A stretch of DNA of 64,000 nucleotides from Odontesthes bonariensis (Eukaryota; Chordata; Actinopteri; Atheriniformes; Atherinopsidae): NCBI RefSeq assembly GCF_027942865.1, contig NC_134510.1, forward strand, positions 25,475,209 through 25,539,208. The letters are read 5' to 3'. Shown in pieces: positions 11,401-24,979 of the stretch; position 1 is the first letter of the stretch, and each line of letters opens with the position of its first letter. A program made the position numbers and the translations under genes. Below the pieces are notes generated by a model. That model was not told the DNA's origin. It did not search any database and saw only the letters and a program-made list of their open reading frames with translations.

Positions 11401-14400
11401 GCATCTGTCTCAGTGCTAAGGCTGTGGTACTCACATGAAATTATTGTTTAGAGACTGTTTTTAAGTTGATCATATTTCCTACCAACTTTACAATTTTGCT
11501 GCAGGTTTTGTATCATATTTCTCTTTATTTTTAATTTTTTCAAAATTCAAAGAGTCTTATTCGTTAAATGTGGATGGCATGACATCATCGCTCTCAGAAA
11601 AAAACAGTGCAAACCTCAATAGCGCAACTATGACAGTGGTGCTGGGGGTATATCGTTCTATTAATGCGATCTGGTCACACAGCAGAGGCACCACAAAGTT
11701 TCCAGCAGTGATGACGATGGACGGCAGATACTCAAAAATCAATCCCAGGATCCCTTGATCCTCACTCCTTGCCTGTTTGGCGGAAATGGGAAACAAATGG
11801 TCATCCAACACATTAAAGCCACGTCGGTGTCATCACACTGCTTTTACATCACTTGCCTGGCTGAAGTTGGTGGCCTGAAAGAGGCCATAGAGGGCCGCTC
11901 CATTGAGCCCGAGTGCAAAAAAAACCATTAAAACACGCAACAAGTATAAAACTACTTTTTGACATGTTGTGAGAGAAGCTTTCATTTTCTTCCTGCGCTC
12001 CTCCTCCAGATCCAACTGGTCAGGAAAGAGAAGAGAGGAGTGATTATATAAAAGTGTTTTTTAAGAGAGAGTGTACACCCCACTTCTCTTCCTTTCATAA
12101 TAATCTCATGTGGGATAGACCCCTCCCTGACCTGCAGCCGGTAAAGGATGTTTTTCTGCTTCAGTTTGGTAGCTTGGTCTCCCAGGCAACCGTGGTCCCA
12201 TCCGGTGAACAGGATCATGCTGTAGTTAACCACAGTGCTGCCTCCTGTTGCCACAGCAACTCGAGCTGTAGTCCCCATGCTGTGTGCAGGCGGCCAGTCA
12301 GAGAGGAGGATACAGATGCAGATCAATGTGAATTAACTCTGAATTCAGGCTTTAAAATGCTAGTTTTAATTTATCTTAATAAACTCAGACATAAACGTGC
12401 ACATAGGCAGGATCTTTATCTTTGATACTGAATCTGGTAATGTTGGTTGCTGGACTGACCGTATGATGATGCAAATGAGACAGAAGGCAAAGTAGAAGAC
12501 GGCTGTAAAGAGGTACGCAATGGGGATGTTGTAGGAGAAGTTGGTGTCCATTGTGTTGTCGTAGTAGCCATAAAACATGAATGAATACTCCATAAAACCC
12601 TGAACATGAACAAGAGGATGGTCACTTAGCAAGTCAGATCAACGAAGTTGAAGTGTAATTCACATCCTCGCGTAAGATTTCAGTCTGTATCAATGTCCTC
12701 TGTCTTTGTGTAATCCCAGAATACTTTTTTAGCTATCGTACATTGCATGAGCAGAGCTTTACGTTCTGCAAGTCTCATACTCTAATGCTGGTTACTGTGA
12801 TAGTTTCTCACCGTTCCCGAAAGTACGTGAAGGAGTAAATCATAGAACACCACCAAGCCTTGAGGATTAGGGTCATACTCCGTGCAGTCATATTGACCTG
12901 GAAAACACAGCAAGCAGAAGCTTAAAGATCTCACACTATAATGTCAGTGGGTACAATATTGCAATAAGTTTTCCTACTCCTCTCTGATTATAAAGGTTGC
13001 CTCAGTGATTCATGACATTTCTCAACCAATAAAAGTAACAGAAAGACACATAAAAGGAAGATGCAATTGAGACTAAAAGCAGAAATGAGGCTTAGATGAT
13101 AGCAAAAGAAGACAGTATTTATCACGTAATATGCAGTATATAAAGTCCCACATCTTTATTAATGCTTCTTAAGCCAACCGAGGAGGTCAGGTAAGTATCT
13201 TGTATTCTTGGTTGCATTAAATGTTAAAACACATCTTCTATATCTGACACATATAGAGGAATCTCAGGTAATTCTGTTTCTCCTCAGGTATCATTTGGTG
13301 ATACATCTTCTGTGAGGATTTCTTTATCTTATTTCTGAAAGGGATACCATGTCTGGCACCGCTGTCTCTACATTTACGCCTGCAAACTGCCCAGCCTTCG
13401 TGGATGGGCTGTTGCCTGGAGACCGTCTCATCAAGCTGTGATGAGGTTTCCTGTTATTATTGGAAAGAATTGCACCAAAGATGAGAGCAGAGGAAATTTG
13501 GCTTATATGAGAAAAGAGAAAAGTTGCCAGTGCAACTTGTACATCAGAGCTAACTGAAATGTTGTGAGCTGACGAACTGTTATTGGTGCCGGTCACAGAG
13601 CTGCTCCCCACAGGTCTGAAGACAATGCTGGGGATGATGACAAATCCACCAATCAGTAAGAAGGAAACAAAATTGAGAACCACCAGGAACCGTAGGAAAT
13701 GGAAGTAAGACTGGACACCGCCTCCAAAGTTCCCTATGGGAAAAAACTAACTTTAGTTTGGTTTACAATGCAAAATGTTATGATAAGAACATTATAATAC
13801 AGTTATGATATAGTCTACAGTTTGTGTCGTATGAAGGCCTGAGCCGCTTCCCTTAACATCCACTTATAGCAACAAACTGAGTATGCACCTCCAATCGTTT
13901 GTAAGGTCTTGCCCCACAGCGTGAAAAAGGAAAGAAATTCTCCGATGTTGTTTTTCAGTTTTTGCAGAGATTTGGTTTTGTTCCGTTTCCAGGACTCAGC
14001 GCTGGAGAGGACCGGCACCTTCATCTTCTGCACCTGCCTGGAGTGGACAAGGTTTCTAAAACACCTTAATAAATATGGTACATCTACTGCTTGATAGTAG
14101 TACACTACCAGCACATGATTTTAGAAAGTCCTTCATTTCCTGTAATTTCAGTTGAATTAGAGACGAGAAAGAGACACTTGGTTCAATTGGTACATCTCTT
14201 ATAAATCAGATTACCAGTATGACTTAAACAATCATTTAATTGGTGCACAGCAGCTCAGCAGAACATACAGTTTAACATATATGGAGAATAAGAAGAAGAA
14301 CAATAATTACTGCTTCAGTTACTAATAAAAAAACTTGAAAATTAGATTTCTTTTCAGGATGTAGTTGTGGATATTATTAGAAAATTGAAGATCCATATTA

Positions 14401-14876
14401 AAACAAATTGAACGCTTAATGGAGTCAACAAATAAATCAAGAAGATTCACCAGAAAAAAAAGCGCTTTTTTTTTTACCACACAGCTCTTTTCAGTTTCAT
14501 GGGATACGGAAAGCTCCTGATCTCCTGGGGAGGCCCATTGTTGTCTCTTTCACCCTCCTCTGCGGGGGTCGAGCTCCAGTTGTACTGAGGGTAGGCCTGA
14601 TTGGACGCTTGAGATGAAACCTGACGTGACCTGAGTGACTGCTGGCCATCAGGATAACCATTTCCAGTGAATGCTTGAATTCAGGGTAAAACCATCAGGA
14701 AATCACTGAGCGGTACGAGTCAAGATAAGACGATTACATACCTTATAACATAGTAACACTTTCCAGGTTTTGTGTGTTTTAAAATAATTTGAAAAATGTA
14801 CAGCCATGTAAAGCCATGAAAACAAACCTTTAGTATAGTTGTACACTTTGCTTTGTCTCTGTAGTTCACGGTCCAT
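8429..14876 (-). CDS. tmc4: Transmembrane channel-like protein 4 (TMC4)
   Basis: Sixteen minus-strand coding exons: 14876-14828, 14673-14478, 14037-13889, 13733-~13560 (3' end unresolved), 12897-12812, 12599-12460, 12279-12132, 12015-11857, 11772-11615, 10403-10277, 9856-9759, 9634-9451, 9347-9217, 9028-8873, 8724-8646 and 8518-8429. They total roughly 700 aa (human TMC4 about 712). Diagnostic segments are [28 protein letters not shown], the TMC signature [40 protein letters not shown] and [17 protein letters not shown]. Multiple hydrophobic helices fit the ten-helix TMC/anoctamin-like fold. Mammalian TMC4 has been described as a voltage-dependent chloride channel in epithelia, but function in this fish is inferred. 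The extracellular loop after the first helix is Asn/Ser-rich ([10 protein letters not shown]), with likely glycosylation sites. Intron 8 starts with GC rather than GT. Synteny (leng1 and mboat7 as neighbours) favours tmc4 over other TMC paralogs. Confidence 0.92.
11851..11857 (-). other. tmc4: GC-AG splice donor of tmc4 intron 8
   Basis: On the minus strand the exon ends AGCCAG and the intron begins GCAAGT. Apart from the GC dinucleotide this matches the donor consensus exactly, as GC-AG introns usually do. The phase-0 join to the next exon ([10 protein letters not shown]) restores the conserved protein, so the junction is well supported. Confidence 0.8.
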
Positions 14877-16908
14877 TCTTCCGATAGTTTAGACACAACC
14901 GGCTGTCCTCTTTAATTACATCCAATACTTCACCAGCAACAAATTCAGAAGAAAACAAAGGAGTGAAGCAGTCCCTGATGAGAAAACACAACTTTATCAT
15001 GGAGCATTTCCGTTTCCTCCTCCGATGGACTTTACTCCCTTGATAAATTATCGTACAGGTACTTCCTTGTAACTTTTAACCCATTGTTTCCATGGCGATA
15101 CAGTCGTTGCCAATGATTATTCTAATTCGCAAACCAGACTCATAACAAACCAGAAGAAGAAAACTGACCTGTTAAATAACACGTTAAACACATTATGTGT
15201 TCATTTTTGAGAAATACTGATTCTGAACAGTTATGGGAAGACATTACATACTTCATGTGCACATGTTAAAGGTAATGCGCTTCTATGGCTGTTGCTAACT
15301 TCACTAATTGGTTCTTGGCTGAAACAGGACACTGTTCAAGTGGCTGACCTGGCAGGTGTGTTTGTGTTCACTAATGCTGAACGGTTAATGATTTTCCTGT
15401 CTGACAGCTGTGTGTTTCTCTACCAACAGATCCAAATGCTTCACAAAACACACCTATAAATAATCATAAAGAAGACACTCACAAATTATTACATAAGTGG
15501 ACTTTACAAATGAAAAGACAAGTGCGTCGGAAAAGTGAAGAAATGTTTATGGTATGTATTGTAACCTGTAACACGTATGTTACAAAGCAGGAACAGTTAC
15601 AGTTGGAGCAGAAAGTGCAGCAAAAGATGAAAGCAAACAAACAAAAAAAAGACAAAAAGGCAAAAAAACTAAGTAGATCAGAGGTGAGCTGTCAACAGAA
15701 GAGACAGTGTTCATGTCACCACGGTGCAGTAATATCACTGTGCTATAACAAAGGGAACAAATTCTCCAAGGGTGTTGGCACAGAGAGGGTAAAGTGGCAC
15801 AAAACAATATATATTTGTAATATTCATATTCAAATTATCTCAGGTCTAAGCAGGACAGAACAAAAACAAATGGGAAGATAAGACCAACAGCGCTCTCAGT
15901 CATCCTCATATAAACAGCAGTTTAGGGCTTGGATATAGTTCGGCTTCATATTGTTCGAACTTTTTTATACAAGTAGAAATTATCATCATAGCAATTTCTG
16001 ACGTCAAATTATTGCTGCTAAAAGCAACAAAAAAGGTTTAACATCACAGAAATAATTCATGTTGGAACAGGTAAAAGCTTTGAAAAGCAATTCACAAATT
16101 TAAGAAATAAGTCTGTAACTCAGACATTGTGGCACATACTAAAATTATTTAGAGCAAATCGTCCAGCTGGCAGGTTGTAGAATGTAAATGTTTGGTCCCG
16201 ACCCTGAATGATCCGTGATGGCAGTACAGACACTTGGCAGTGAACAGACTGTTGCTGTAGCTCATGTGGCACACGCTCATCTTAAAGAGCGCTACTGCAG
16301 AGATGTCAGCGCGCAAGTTCCTGATTTGATCTGAAGAGCGTTTAATAACAGGCGGAAACGTGAAGGACAAAACCCAAACATAGAAACCTTTTGGATTAAC
16401 AGGATCGTGGGAGGAAGCCAGAGCACAAAAATGTCCCCATAAAATAAGGAGTACTACAGCACGTTATTTAAACACTTACAGGTCCTAATGTAATTCGGCA
16501 AAAATATAAACGGAATCTGGACCTCGAGCTGCTTTGTCAAACTTAACCCAGTTTAAATTTCACGACTTATTTCATACAATCCAGGAAAGTCATTTCCTCA
16601 ACATTCACTCATTCTTTAATCTAATAAAGTCTGTAACATCACCAGCTGTTGGAATGCTTTGTTGATCGTGACAACTTTTGGTATTCAGATAAAGTCCCTA
16701 TCGCTCTTCTCTGGATTTGCTCTCTTGACACATATTTAGAATACACAGCTGAGATGAGTGAGCTGTTTACATCCCAGTTTCCAAACGCACTACAAAAGCA
16801 ACGTTCAAGAACATTCCTCTCCCATTACTCACAGTACTTTTATGTACACGTATATAGACAAAAGCCTCTCCAGTGGTGATTTTTAACGGCGTGCTACAAG
16901 TCAAACTT
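14877..16908. other. tmc4 5' flank and mboat7 3' flank
   Basis: The first 100-250 bases beyond the tmc4 ATG are its probable leader and promoter. The rest is AT-rich spacer. Frames at 15510-15881 (plus) and 16149-16370 (minus) are Lys-rich or lack splice context and look non-coding. No repeat family was recognised. Confidence 0.45.
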
Positions 16909-16914
16909 TTTATT
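16909..16914 (-). promoter_or_regulatory. mboat7: Candidate polyadenylation signal of mboat7
   Basis: An AATAAA on the minus strand lies about 150 bases past the mboat7 stop. It is the closest canonical hexamer and implies a short 3' UTR. Confidence 0.5.
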
Positions 16915-17060
16915 CGTATTTTTTAATGGAATGGACTTTTCTCAAAAGGAATCATCTTTGACTGTGTGATGTTTGTTGAGTATTTGTGTCTTAAACTCTA
17001 AAGTGACTCTTCCTCGTGTCCCAAAAAAAGGCTCCGATCAGTCCTTTTCTGTACCTGTAT

Positions 17061-18216
17061 TTAGTCTGTTTTCTCTCCGGTTTCCTTTTTCACATTCTCT
17101 GTCAACTCTCCCTCCTTTTTCTGCTCCTTATCTCCCCTCCTCCCCTCTCTTTTCCCTCCCTTCAGAGCCCTACCCACTATTATACAGCTGACAGCGATGA
17201 CGTGCATTGTAAAGTAGATGGACATCCAGTAGTTGATGGTGTCAGAGGCACTCAGCAGCACGAAGCCCATGCACATGTAGTCGTAAGCCCTCATCTTCAG
17301 GAACCAGTGAACCCAATCGAAGATGTTTTGTCCACGAGGACCCAGCTTCGCTCTGACAGAGGCCTCCATGGCAGACTCTGCTGCGATGCACAGGGGGATG
17401 GTGAGGAAGGAGAGGTAGTAGCCAACATGTAATCCATGCCAGTAGGCGCTGATGAACATGGTCCAGCCAGCCCTGTGAGACACAGACAGACAGGAGAGAG
17501 GCTGAAGTCTAACAGACGCGTCACATCAAGGTCTCTGTCTTCTGTTATGGGATTGATGCCGTCTTTCATATGTGTGACCGGAGTTCGAATCCTGACCCCC
17601 CCCACATGAGAGGTACTACCTCCACTTACGCTACCTGCCTACCTGACATATGAGTGTTGTCGCTTTAGATAAAAGCGTCTGCCAAATGCATAAACATAAA
17701 CATACTTGAAATCTGTGGTTGGACATGGATTATCACAATAAAACATTACTGATGTCCAATACAGGCATGTTTTTTTCAGTCATTCCGTGATACAAAGTAT
17801 TCTTTGTGCCTGAAATTTCCACTGCTGTCAAAAAAAAGTTTTGCACTGGGTGGCATTACTATGAACCGTGTATACTTTGTACCAGGAAGTGCGGGTTTAT
17901 TTTCATACGATCTCCCTCACAACCGCCTACTGCTGCAAACTCTCACGTGAGCACCGCATCCTAAGTTCAAAGCAGTCCCCAAAAAATACCCGATTTAACT
18001 GAATGTGGGCAAAGTTTGCAATAAACTAAAGTGTGCGGCAGTCTTGGAAAATTGTACAAGAGGGAAATGCTTTTAAAGATTCAAGTCTTCCCGTGGAAAT
18101 GACAGACTTATAAATGAGAGCGTGGCCAACGGGACGACTTTTTTTGGTTATATTTGTCAATTTTAGGATGTAGACTACTAAAAAAAATCATATATGTATA
18201 TATGATTTTATTATTG

Positions 18217-18269
<53 letters not shown>

Positions 18270-21206
18270 ATATATATTTATGCATATGTATATATATATA
18301 TAACAATAATCTTTCAATTTTCCCAAATATTGACATATAATACTGGTGTGGAAGATCAGGAGCATCATTGGTATCTGAACTGATAAAATAATGTCTGTTC
18401 CACATTTTTGGAAATAATAGGGGAATGAGTAGAAAAAACATGGTTGAAGAACATGAGATGCTTGTCACTACAGCACAGACGCAAACTGTTAAAATAAACA
18501 GCCTTATAAACCACACAGCGATATAATATTGTAAAAAAAAAAAAAAAATCTGCATGTGCTGTGCATACCTGAGTGTGTAGGATTTGAACGGAGCATTGGG
18601 GTAGATGTAGTGATGCAGCCACCACTGCACAGTCATGTTCCAGTAACGCATGCCGTGTCGGACCTTCACACAGAAGTCAGTGTTGTAACAATCAATGTTC
18701 TGGATGGTTTTGAAGTCGTATTTCTCTTCGGTTGTGGAATCAGGACTGTCCACAAGGGGAAACAAAGAAAAAAAAAAAACAGCCATAAATACAATATCTC
18801 ACCAACAAAAATGTAGACTTGATACAATTTCAGACCTTTTTGAAATGCAAATACTCCTCAAACTTTTCTCATATTCCTGTGATCGTGTACCTGTAGTTAA
18901 CAGTGGGTCCTCCTCCAGGTTTGGAAAGTGCCTCCTCTGGGTAGCAGCCCAGGCCTGCGCTGATGCAGCCCGCCTCAGCTCCACACCACGCTGCATAGAA
19001 ACGCATCCGAAACACAAAAAACACGGCCACCATGTAGAACAGCCTGGAGATGGATGGAAACAGATATTGGGGAAAAAAAGGAAGTTAATTATCTATCGCA
19101 CAAACAACAGAGATGTTCAACCCTGATTACTCCCACCACAGCTTGTACTTCACACAAAATAAATCACCTTTGTCCTGACAATCTATGATGCCACTGATTG
19201 ACAAATGAGCATCAGAGAAGTGATGTATTGCAAAAAAATACCTGAAGAAAATGTTTTCATCCAAGAACTCTTCTGTGCGAACGTAGGCCAGCGGAAAGAC
19301 AGAGTTGACTGCCAGGAACAGAGCGCCGTAGACCGGGACCAGCTTCAGGCGCTGCAGACATGGCACCCTGCCAGGCAGGGCCAGCGGGTTTGGCTGCCTC
19401 AACCAGTCAACGTATGTTTGGAAGCGAAAGAACGGGCCTTTAAGGAGATGGAGTGATGGCACAGAGGACAAGATGCAGCGGTAAGACGTGAGGGATAGAC
19501 GAAATGGGCAATCGTGATATTGCAAGACACGAAAGGTTACAGTGGAGGACAGTGAGGTACAAAAGAAAACAATGTGTTGTTGAAGAGGACAAGGGGGTGA
19601 GAGAGCAAAAAGAGAGCAGAGCTACATGAAAAGTATAGAGAAATAATACTAAAAAACAACGTGGACTCACAATGTTGGACAAGTGGCAGAAAGTGAGACA
19701 AAGAGAGACATCAGTTAAAATTCATGCAAAAGCAAACAGGTCAGTTGCAACAACAACACGTGGACATTAACAGCTTATACAAGCAAAACAAACGTGGCTC
19801 TGCTTTAACGTTCTCGCGAATGTCAGAACAGAGGCGACCACCCGATGACTTACCGGTCATTATGCCAACATAACAGTAACTATAGGACAGAATGTCGTAG
19901 AGGGAAGGCTCCTGAGACAGACCACCAATCACGGGAGACTTGGCGAAAGAGCTCACATCCTTTTTCTTTTCCACGTGGAAGCTGTGCACCTCGTTGGCGA
20001 GACTCACCATCTGAGGTAAAGCAAAAAGTCAACGCTCTCCCTCCCTCTGCAGCACATATTTCATTTCATGTTTCTAGGTTTCCCCACCTTGAGAGTGAGA
20101 AGCAGCTGGACGGCGTTGGCAAAAGGTGTTGGCTTTGGCAGATCGAACCAAGTGACCGATCGGAAAAAGAGGAGGTAGAGAAAGGTCCAGCTCAGACTCA
20201 GTGCTGGAGCATGCCTAACAGAAAGAGACGACTTCTGTGAGGGTCCTGCCTGCACAGCATCTACAGGCAGGGTTTACACGATGACGATCGTCATCTATAA
20301 AAGGACTGCACTGATGCAGGGTTTTTAGTGTATCTGTCACTCAAAGAGCTTTGCGCCAAAAGCCACATTCACAGCATTTGTCTAACAAAAAGCCACTAAC
20401 ACGTTGGTGATGCAAAGTGTTATTATCTTTAGATTTTTTTTAAATCTCAGGATCTGTGAAGCAACATTTCACATATTAATCAAATAAAAAAGAAAAAGAT
20501 CCCTCATCTCCAGGTGCAGATCAATCATTCTGACCTTTGTGCGAGCAGCCCGGGTCATAATGTGACATAAGTTTGAAAAAGTGCCGATGTTAACCCCTCA
20601 CCGCCAGCTGCTCTTGATGATAATCCACGTTCCGATCACTGTGACCAGGGAGTGGAGCGTGTGGATGTGACAGGAGGCGACGGTGATGAGGAGGCCCAGA
20701 AGCAGAGCTGCCCCCTGCTTCACAGGTGGACCTGAAGTGAGAGAGAGTTACACCGTTATGCCACTTACAGCCGTTTAACAGGGAGCTCAGTGGGGGGAGA
20801 AAAGAGCACCTGACAAATTCAAAACAGGTGACACGGCTTCTCACGAAGACAGTATGGACGTCATTTATTTGCATCGTCTATTTTCAGAACGGACGGGAAG
20901 AAAGCAGCATCTAATGAGTGAAACACTTTGAAGAGGTTGCTGGTTTTGTAGCTGAGCCCAACATCGGTATGTGAGCAAAAATCAATCCAGAATTTTGACA
21001 ATTTCCACTCTGAAAATAAACTTGAGATACAAACAGCGGCAGAAAAAATATCGGCTTTGACCACGTATAGCAAGCAGCAACAAAACATCTGATGTCCCTA
21101 ACCTGTGCTCGGACCTTTGCAAATACTCACTGAGGTAACGGAAGAGGAACCCAACGGGGATGGTGGCAGCAAGAACTCCCAAATACACCAGCTCATCGGG
21201 AGACAT
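17061..21206 (-). CDS. mboat7: Lysophosphatidylinositol acyltransferase 1 (MBOAT7/LPIAT1)
   Basis: Eight minus-strand exons: 21206-21131, 20731-20602, 20214-20088, 20010-19854, 19437-19242, 19043-18891, 18745-18569 and 17472-17061. The phases close to 475 aa (human 472). The protein starts MSPDELVYLGVLAATIPVGF and is a multipass membrane-bound O-acyltransferase of ER and related membranes. It transfers arachidonoyl-CoA preferentially to lysophosphatidylinositol in the Lands cycle. Catalytic residues of the family are present: Asn316 in GMRYWNMTVQWW and His351 in SAYWHGLH, 35 residues apart as in human (Asn321, His356). Other conserved blocks are SYCYVGIMTGPFFRFQTYVDW and DWVHWFLKMRAYDYMCMGFVLLS. 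The C-terminal tail is highly charged (GGKREGRRGDKEQKKEGE) and diverges from human, as expected for a cytosolic tail. Intron 7 carries a SINE and a long TA tract. Confidence 0.96.
17540..17702 (+). mobile_element. tRNA-derived SINE with teleost tail, in mboat7 intron 7
   Basis: A box-B-like sequence (GGAGTTCGAATCC) is followed by about 70 bases and the tail CGCTTTAGATAAAAGCGTCTGCCAAATG. The GATAAAAGCGTCTGC(T/C)AAATG tail is typical of abundant teleost SINEs. Box A is degenerate and the 5' boundary is approximate. It lies antisense to mboat7. Confidence 0.7.
18205..18312. repeat. TA microsatellite flanked by inverted ATTATTGTTA arms
   Basis: About 85 bases of nearly pure TA repeats, with short interruptions, are bounded by ATTATTGTTA on the left and its reverse complement TAACAATAAT on the right. 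The whole block can fold into one long hairpin. It lies in mboat7 intron 7, about 260 bases downstream (in gene sense) of exon 7. Confidence 0.85.
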
Positions 21207-21429
21207 CGTTCTGCTGACAGCGACCACAGATCACCTCCAAACTTTTTAAGGTAAAAAAACGAGACACACAGGAAACATCAATGACAATGATTTACTATTT
21301 TGCATATAAAGCATAAATAAATGGTCGAACATCTTGCAAAAATACTGCTTTGGAGGAAGCTTTTTATATATGTTTTTATTAAGGATGCATTACAACTGTA
21401 CTGATTAAGCCCTGCAGCACTTTAGAGAT

Positions 21430-22105
21430 GTCTTTTAATGCAGGTGTACGTGATTTTGTGAGATTGATGCAATTTTATTAACTTACAGGCTAAGTATGGT
21501 TTAATCTTATAAGCATTTACCATATGGTGAATTACACCCTTGAGACTTAAGTGGTTATCAACACTAAACCAATTCAGAAGTGTGTACAGACATGTCATCA
21601 GAGGTGCATGACAGATGGTTCCTCTTCTATCTGGGTTCTTCTTTCCATGATAGAGCTGTAACCTGCATCTGTAACTATGTTCACATACAACGATTTCCAC
21701 ACAGTGTTCCAGAGTTCGTGCAGCGATTTCCATGACAAAATCCAATGTGTTTCCAATGCAGTGCTGAATGCTAAATCTTTTGATAAAATTATGTACTGTA
21801 GATAATGGAGTATTTAAAGGTTTTTTTTTATGTGGAGGAACCTTAATGTCTCCACAATTTGTAGATGGATTTTTCTTCTTTTGCAAATAGCTGAACCTCT
21901 AATTATCTTTACTTCTGAGACTCTGCCTCCCTGAGGTGCTCTTTATATATGTTACTGACCTGTTGCCAGTTAACCTAATTAGCTGCAACATGTTTATTTT
22001 TAGTACCACTTACTTTTCCAACCTTGTGATACCCATATATATCAAACTTTGCACCAACTTTTTGGGGAAATGGAGAAGTACATTAACACAACTGAGAAAA
22101 AAGAG
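21430..22105 (-). pseudogene. Decayed Tc1-like transposon, 5' half with transposase N-terminal fragment
   Basis: On the minus strand the leader shows the sequence seen in common fish Tc1-like elements (CAGCTAATTAGGTTAACTGGC, then CAACAGGTCAGTAACAT). A fragment of transposase follows. LSTVHNFIKRF matches the helix-turn-helix segment usually read as STVHNIIKRF, and RCRLQLYHGKK matches the KCxLKLYHAKK segment further on. The part between them is shortened and the catalytic DDE region is not recognisable. The element is therefore dead: internally deleted and truncated. It sits between mboat7 and rps9. Confidence 0.75.
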
Positions 22106-23543
22106 CTGTTAGGGAGTGGATCAATCAATAGAATATCAATAAAATGATCAAGTGACAGAAAATATCTATCGTGAATATACAAACATTTCATTCTAATCTA
22201 TTGAATAATATTAACTCAGTCATTTTGAGGCTTGGATTTCCTGCACATAAAGAGAGTTTATCCATGTATAACATGCAGTGAAATGTAACCCTGAGTCACT
22301 CCGACTGCAAAAATGGGTTTTAACAATAAAAAACAAGAAGAAATAAAAAGCTAGAAACAACAAACATAACAAGCCGTCCTAAGATTTTACTTCTATTATG
22401 TCATTTTTTCTGATTTTTATCAGAAAACCCAACCTTTACCAGTGAATTCACAATCAACACCATTTGTTTCATATCCGCTATTAAAACACTCTGAACTTTA
22501 ACTTTACAGCTTATATATTAACGTATGAGTGATCATAAGCTAATGACTGTCACAGGGGCAATTTCTCTACAACATCTTTCTTATTATTCTCATATTGGTT
22601 AATCTTAGAACAACACACATTTTACTGAAGCTTTTATTCAACTAAAAGCACTTCCTCCTCCTCCTCCACCACCACAACCAACCCCCTCAGTGTATTTCAC
22701 AATATCACCCGTGTTGAATGCAAACGTCTCCGATTATGCACATTTCCGTGATGCCTAGGTGTGAATACTTTGTGCCACAAAACTGATGAATCTTAAGGGT
22801 GTTAATGTAGACTGTTTGACGCTTTTATCGCTAAAAAAAAATAAAAAATCAGGTCAAACCGGAGCAAAACGTGGACACTGACAGTTACCATCACACCTTC
22901 CCTCAAAAAGCTATTTGTGTTGTAACATTAGCGAACATCAACTAAAACAAATTGGAGTATTGAGACTAAATTAATACTTTTTTTAAAATCCGATACAGAA
23001 CAGAGGTTAAAATTAAATGGTATTAGACAAATTGTCGATTTCAGACGGGAGTTAGAAGCCGTTAACACCCGGGAACTATCGACCAAAAGCAGCTTCAACA
23101 ATATCAGTTAAGTTACACAGTGTAACGTACACTTAACATGAGTTTACTTACATTTAGAAAACGTTAATACCCAGGTTTAAACAAGCCTTGTCCCCAGTAC
23201 CCACTGCAGACAAAATTATCCCTGCAAGCTCCCATTCACACCTCAGTCTCCACTTCCTGGTTGATCAAATGTGACGTCAGCACGTACAGACGGACTGCAC
23301 CATTCTACAGCCACGCATGCTCATTTCGCTTCATAACTTTCAAGAGCCTAATTTGTAGGCCAAGCTTCATTATACAACAATTCATTTATTTCAATATAAA
23401 TATAATTATATTTCATTATTTTCAATTACATTTAGCTGCAGAAATACACTTGGATCTTTATTGTACTAAGAAAAAGGCTTTAAGAATAAATAAATTTAAC
23501 AAAAGCAAGGACACAGCTCAGATCTTTGGTCAAACCAAATATT
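22106..23543. other. Intergenic spacer between mboat7 and rps9
   Basis: AT-rich DNA without convincing open frames. In human TSEN34 lies between MBOAT7 and RPS9, but nothing resembling it was found here. A short CT-rich run (CTTCCTCCTCCTCCTCCACC, near 22650) is the only simple repeat noticed. Confidence 0.5.
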
Positions 23544-23549
23544 TTTATT
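23544..23549 (-). promoter_or_regulatory. rps9: Polyadenylation signal of rps9
   Basis: AATAAA on the minus strand lies 54 bases past the rps9 stop. This fits the very short 3' UTRs typical of ribosomal protein genes. Confidence 0.8.
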
Positions 23550-23602
23550 AAGAATTTTGACAGATCAGGAAGTATGAAGATGCTCCCTGGCCAACATCCT
23601 TC

Positions 23603-24979
<1,377 letters not shown>

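Noticed and set aside
17590-17605. Possible tRNA gene (box-B-like GGAGTTCGAATCC)
   Set aside because: No cloverleaf can be drawn around it, and it continues into a SINE tail, so it is a tRNA-derived SINE.
18217-18786. 189-codon minus-strand frame ending in Tyr-Ile repeats
   Set aside because: It contains mboat7 exon 7 but runs through the intron into the TA microsatellite. The true exon ends at a GTATGC donor at 18568.
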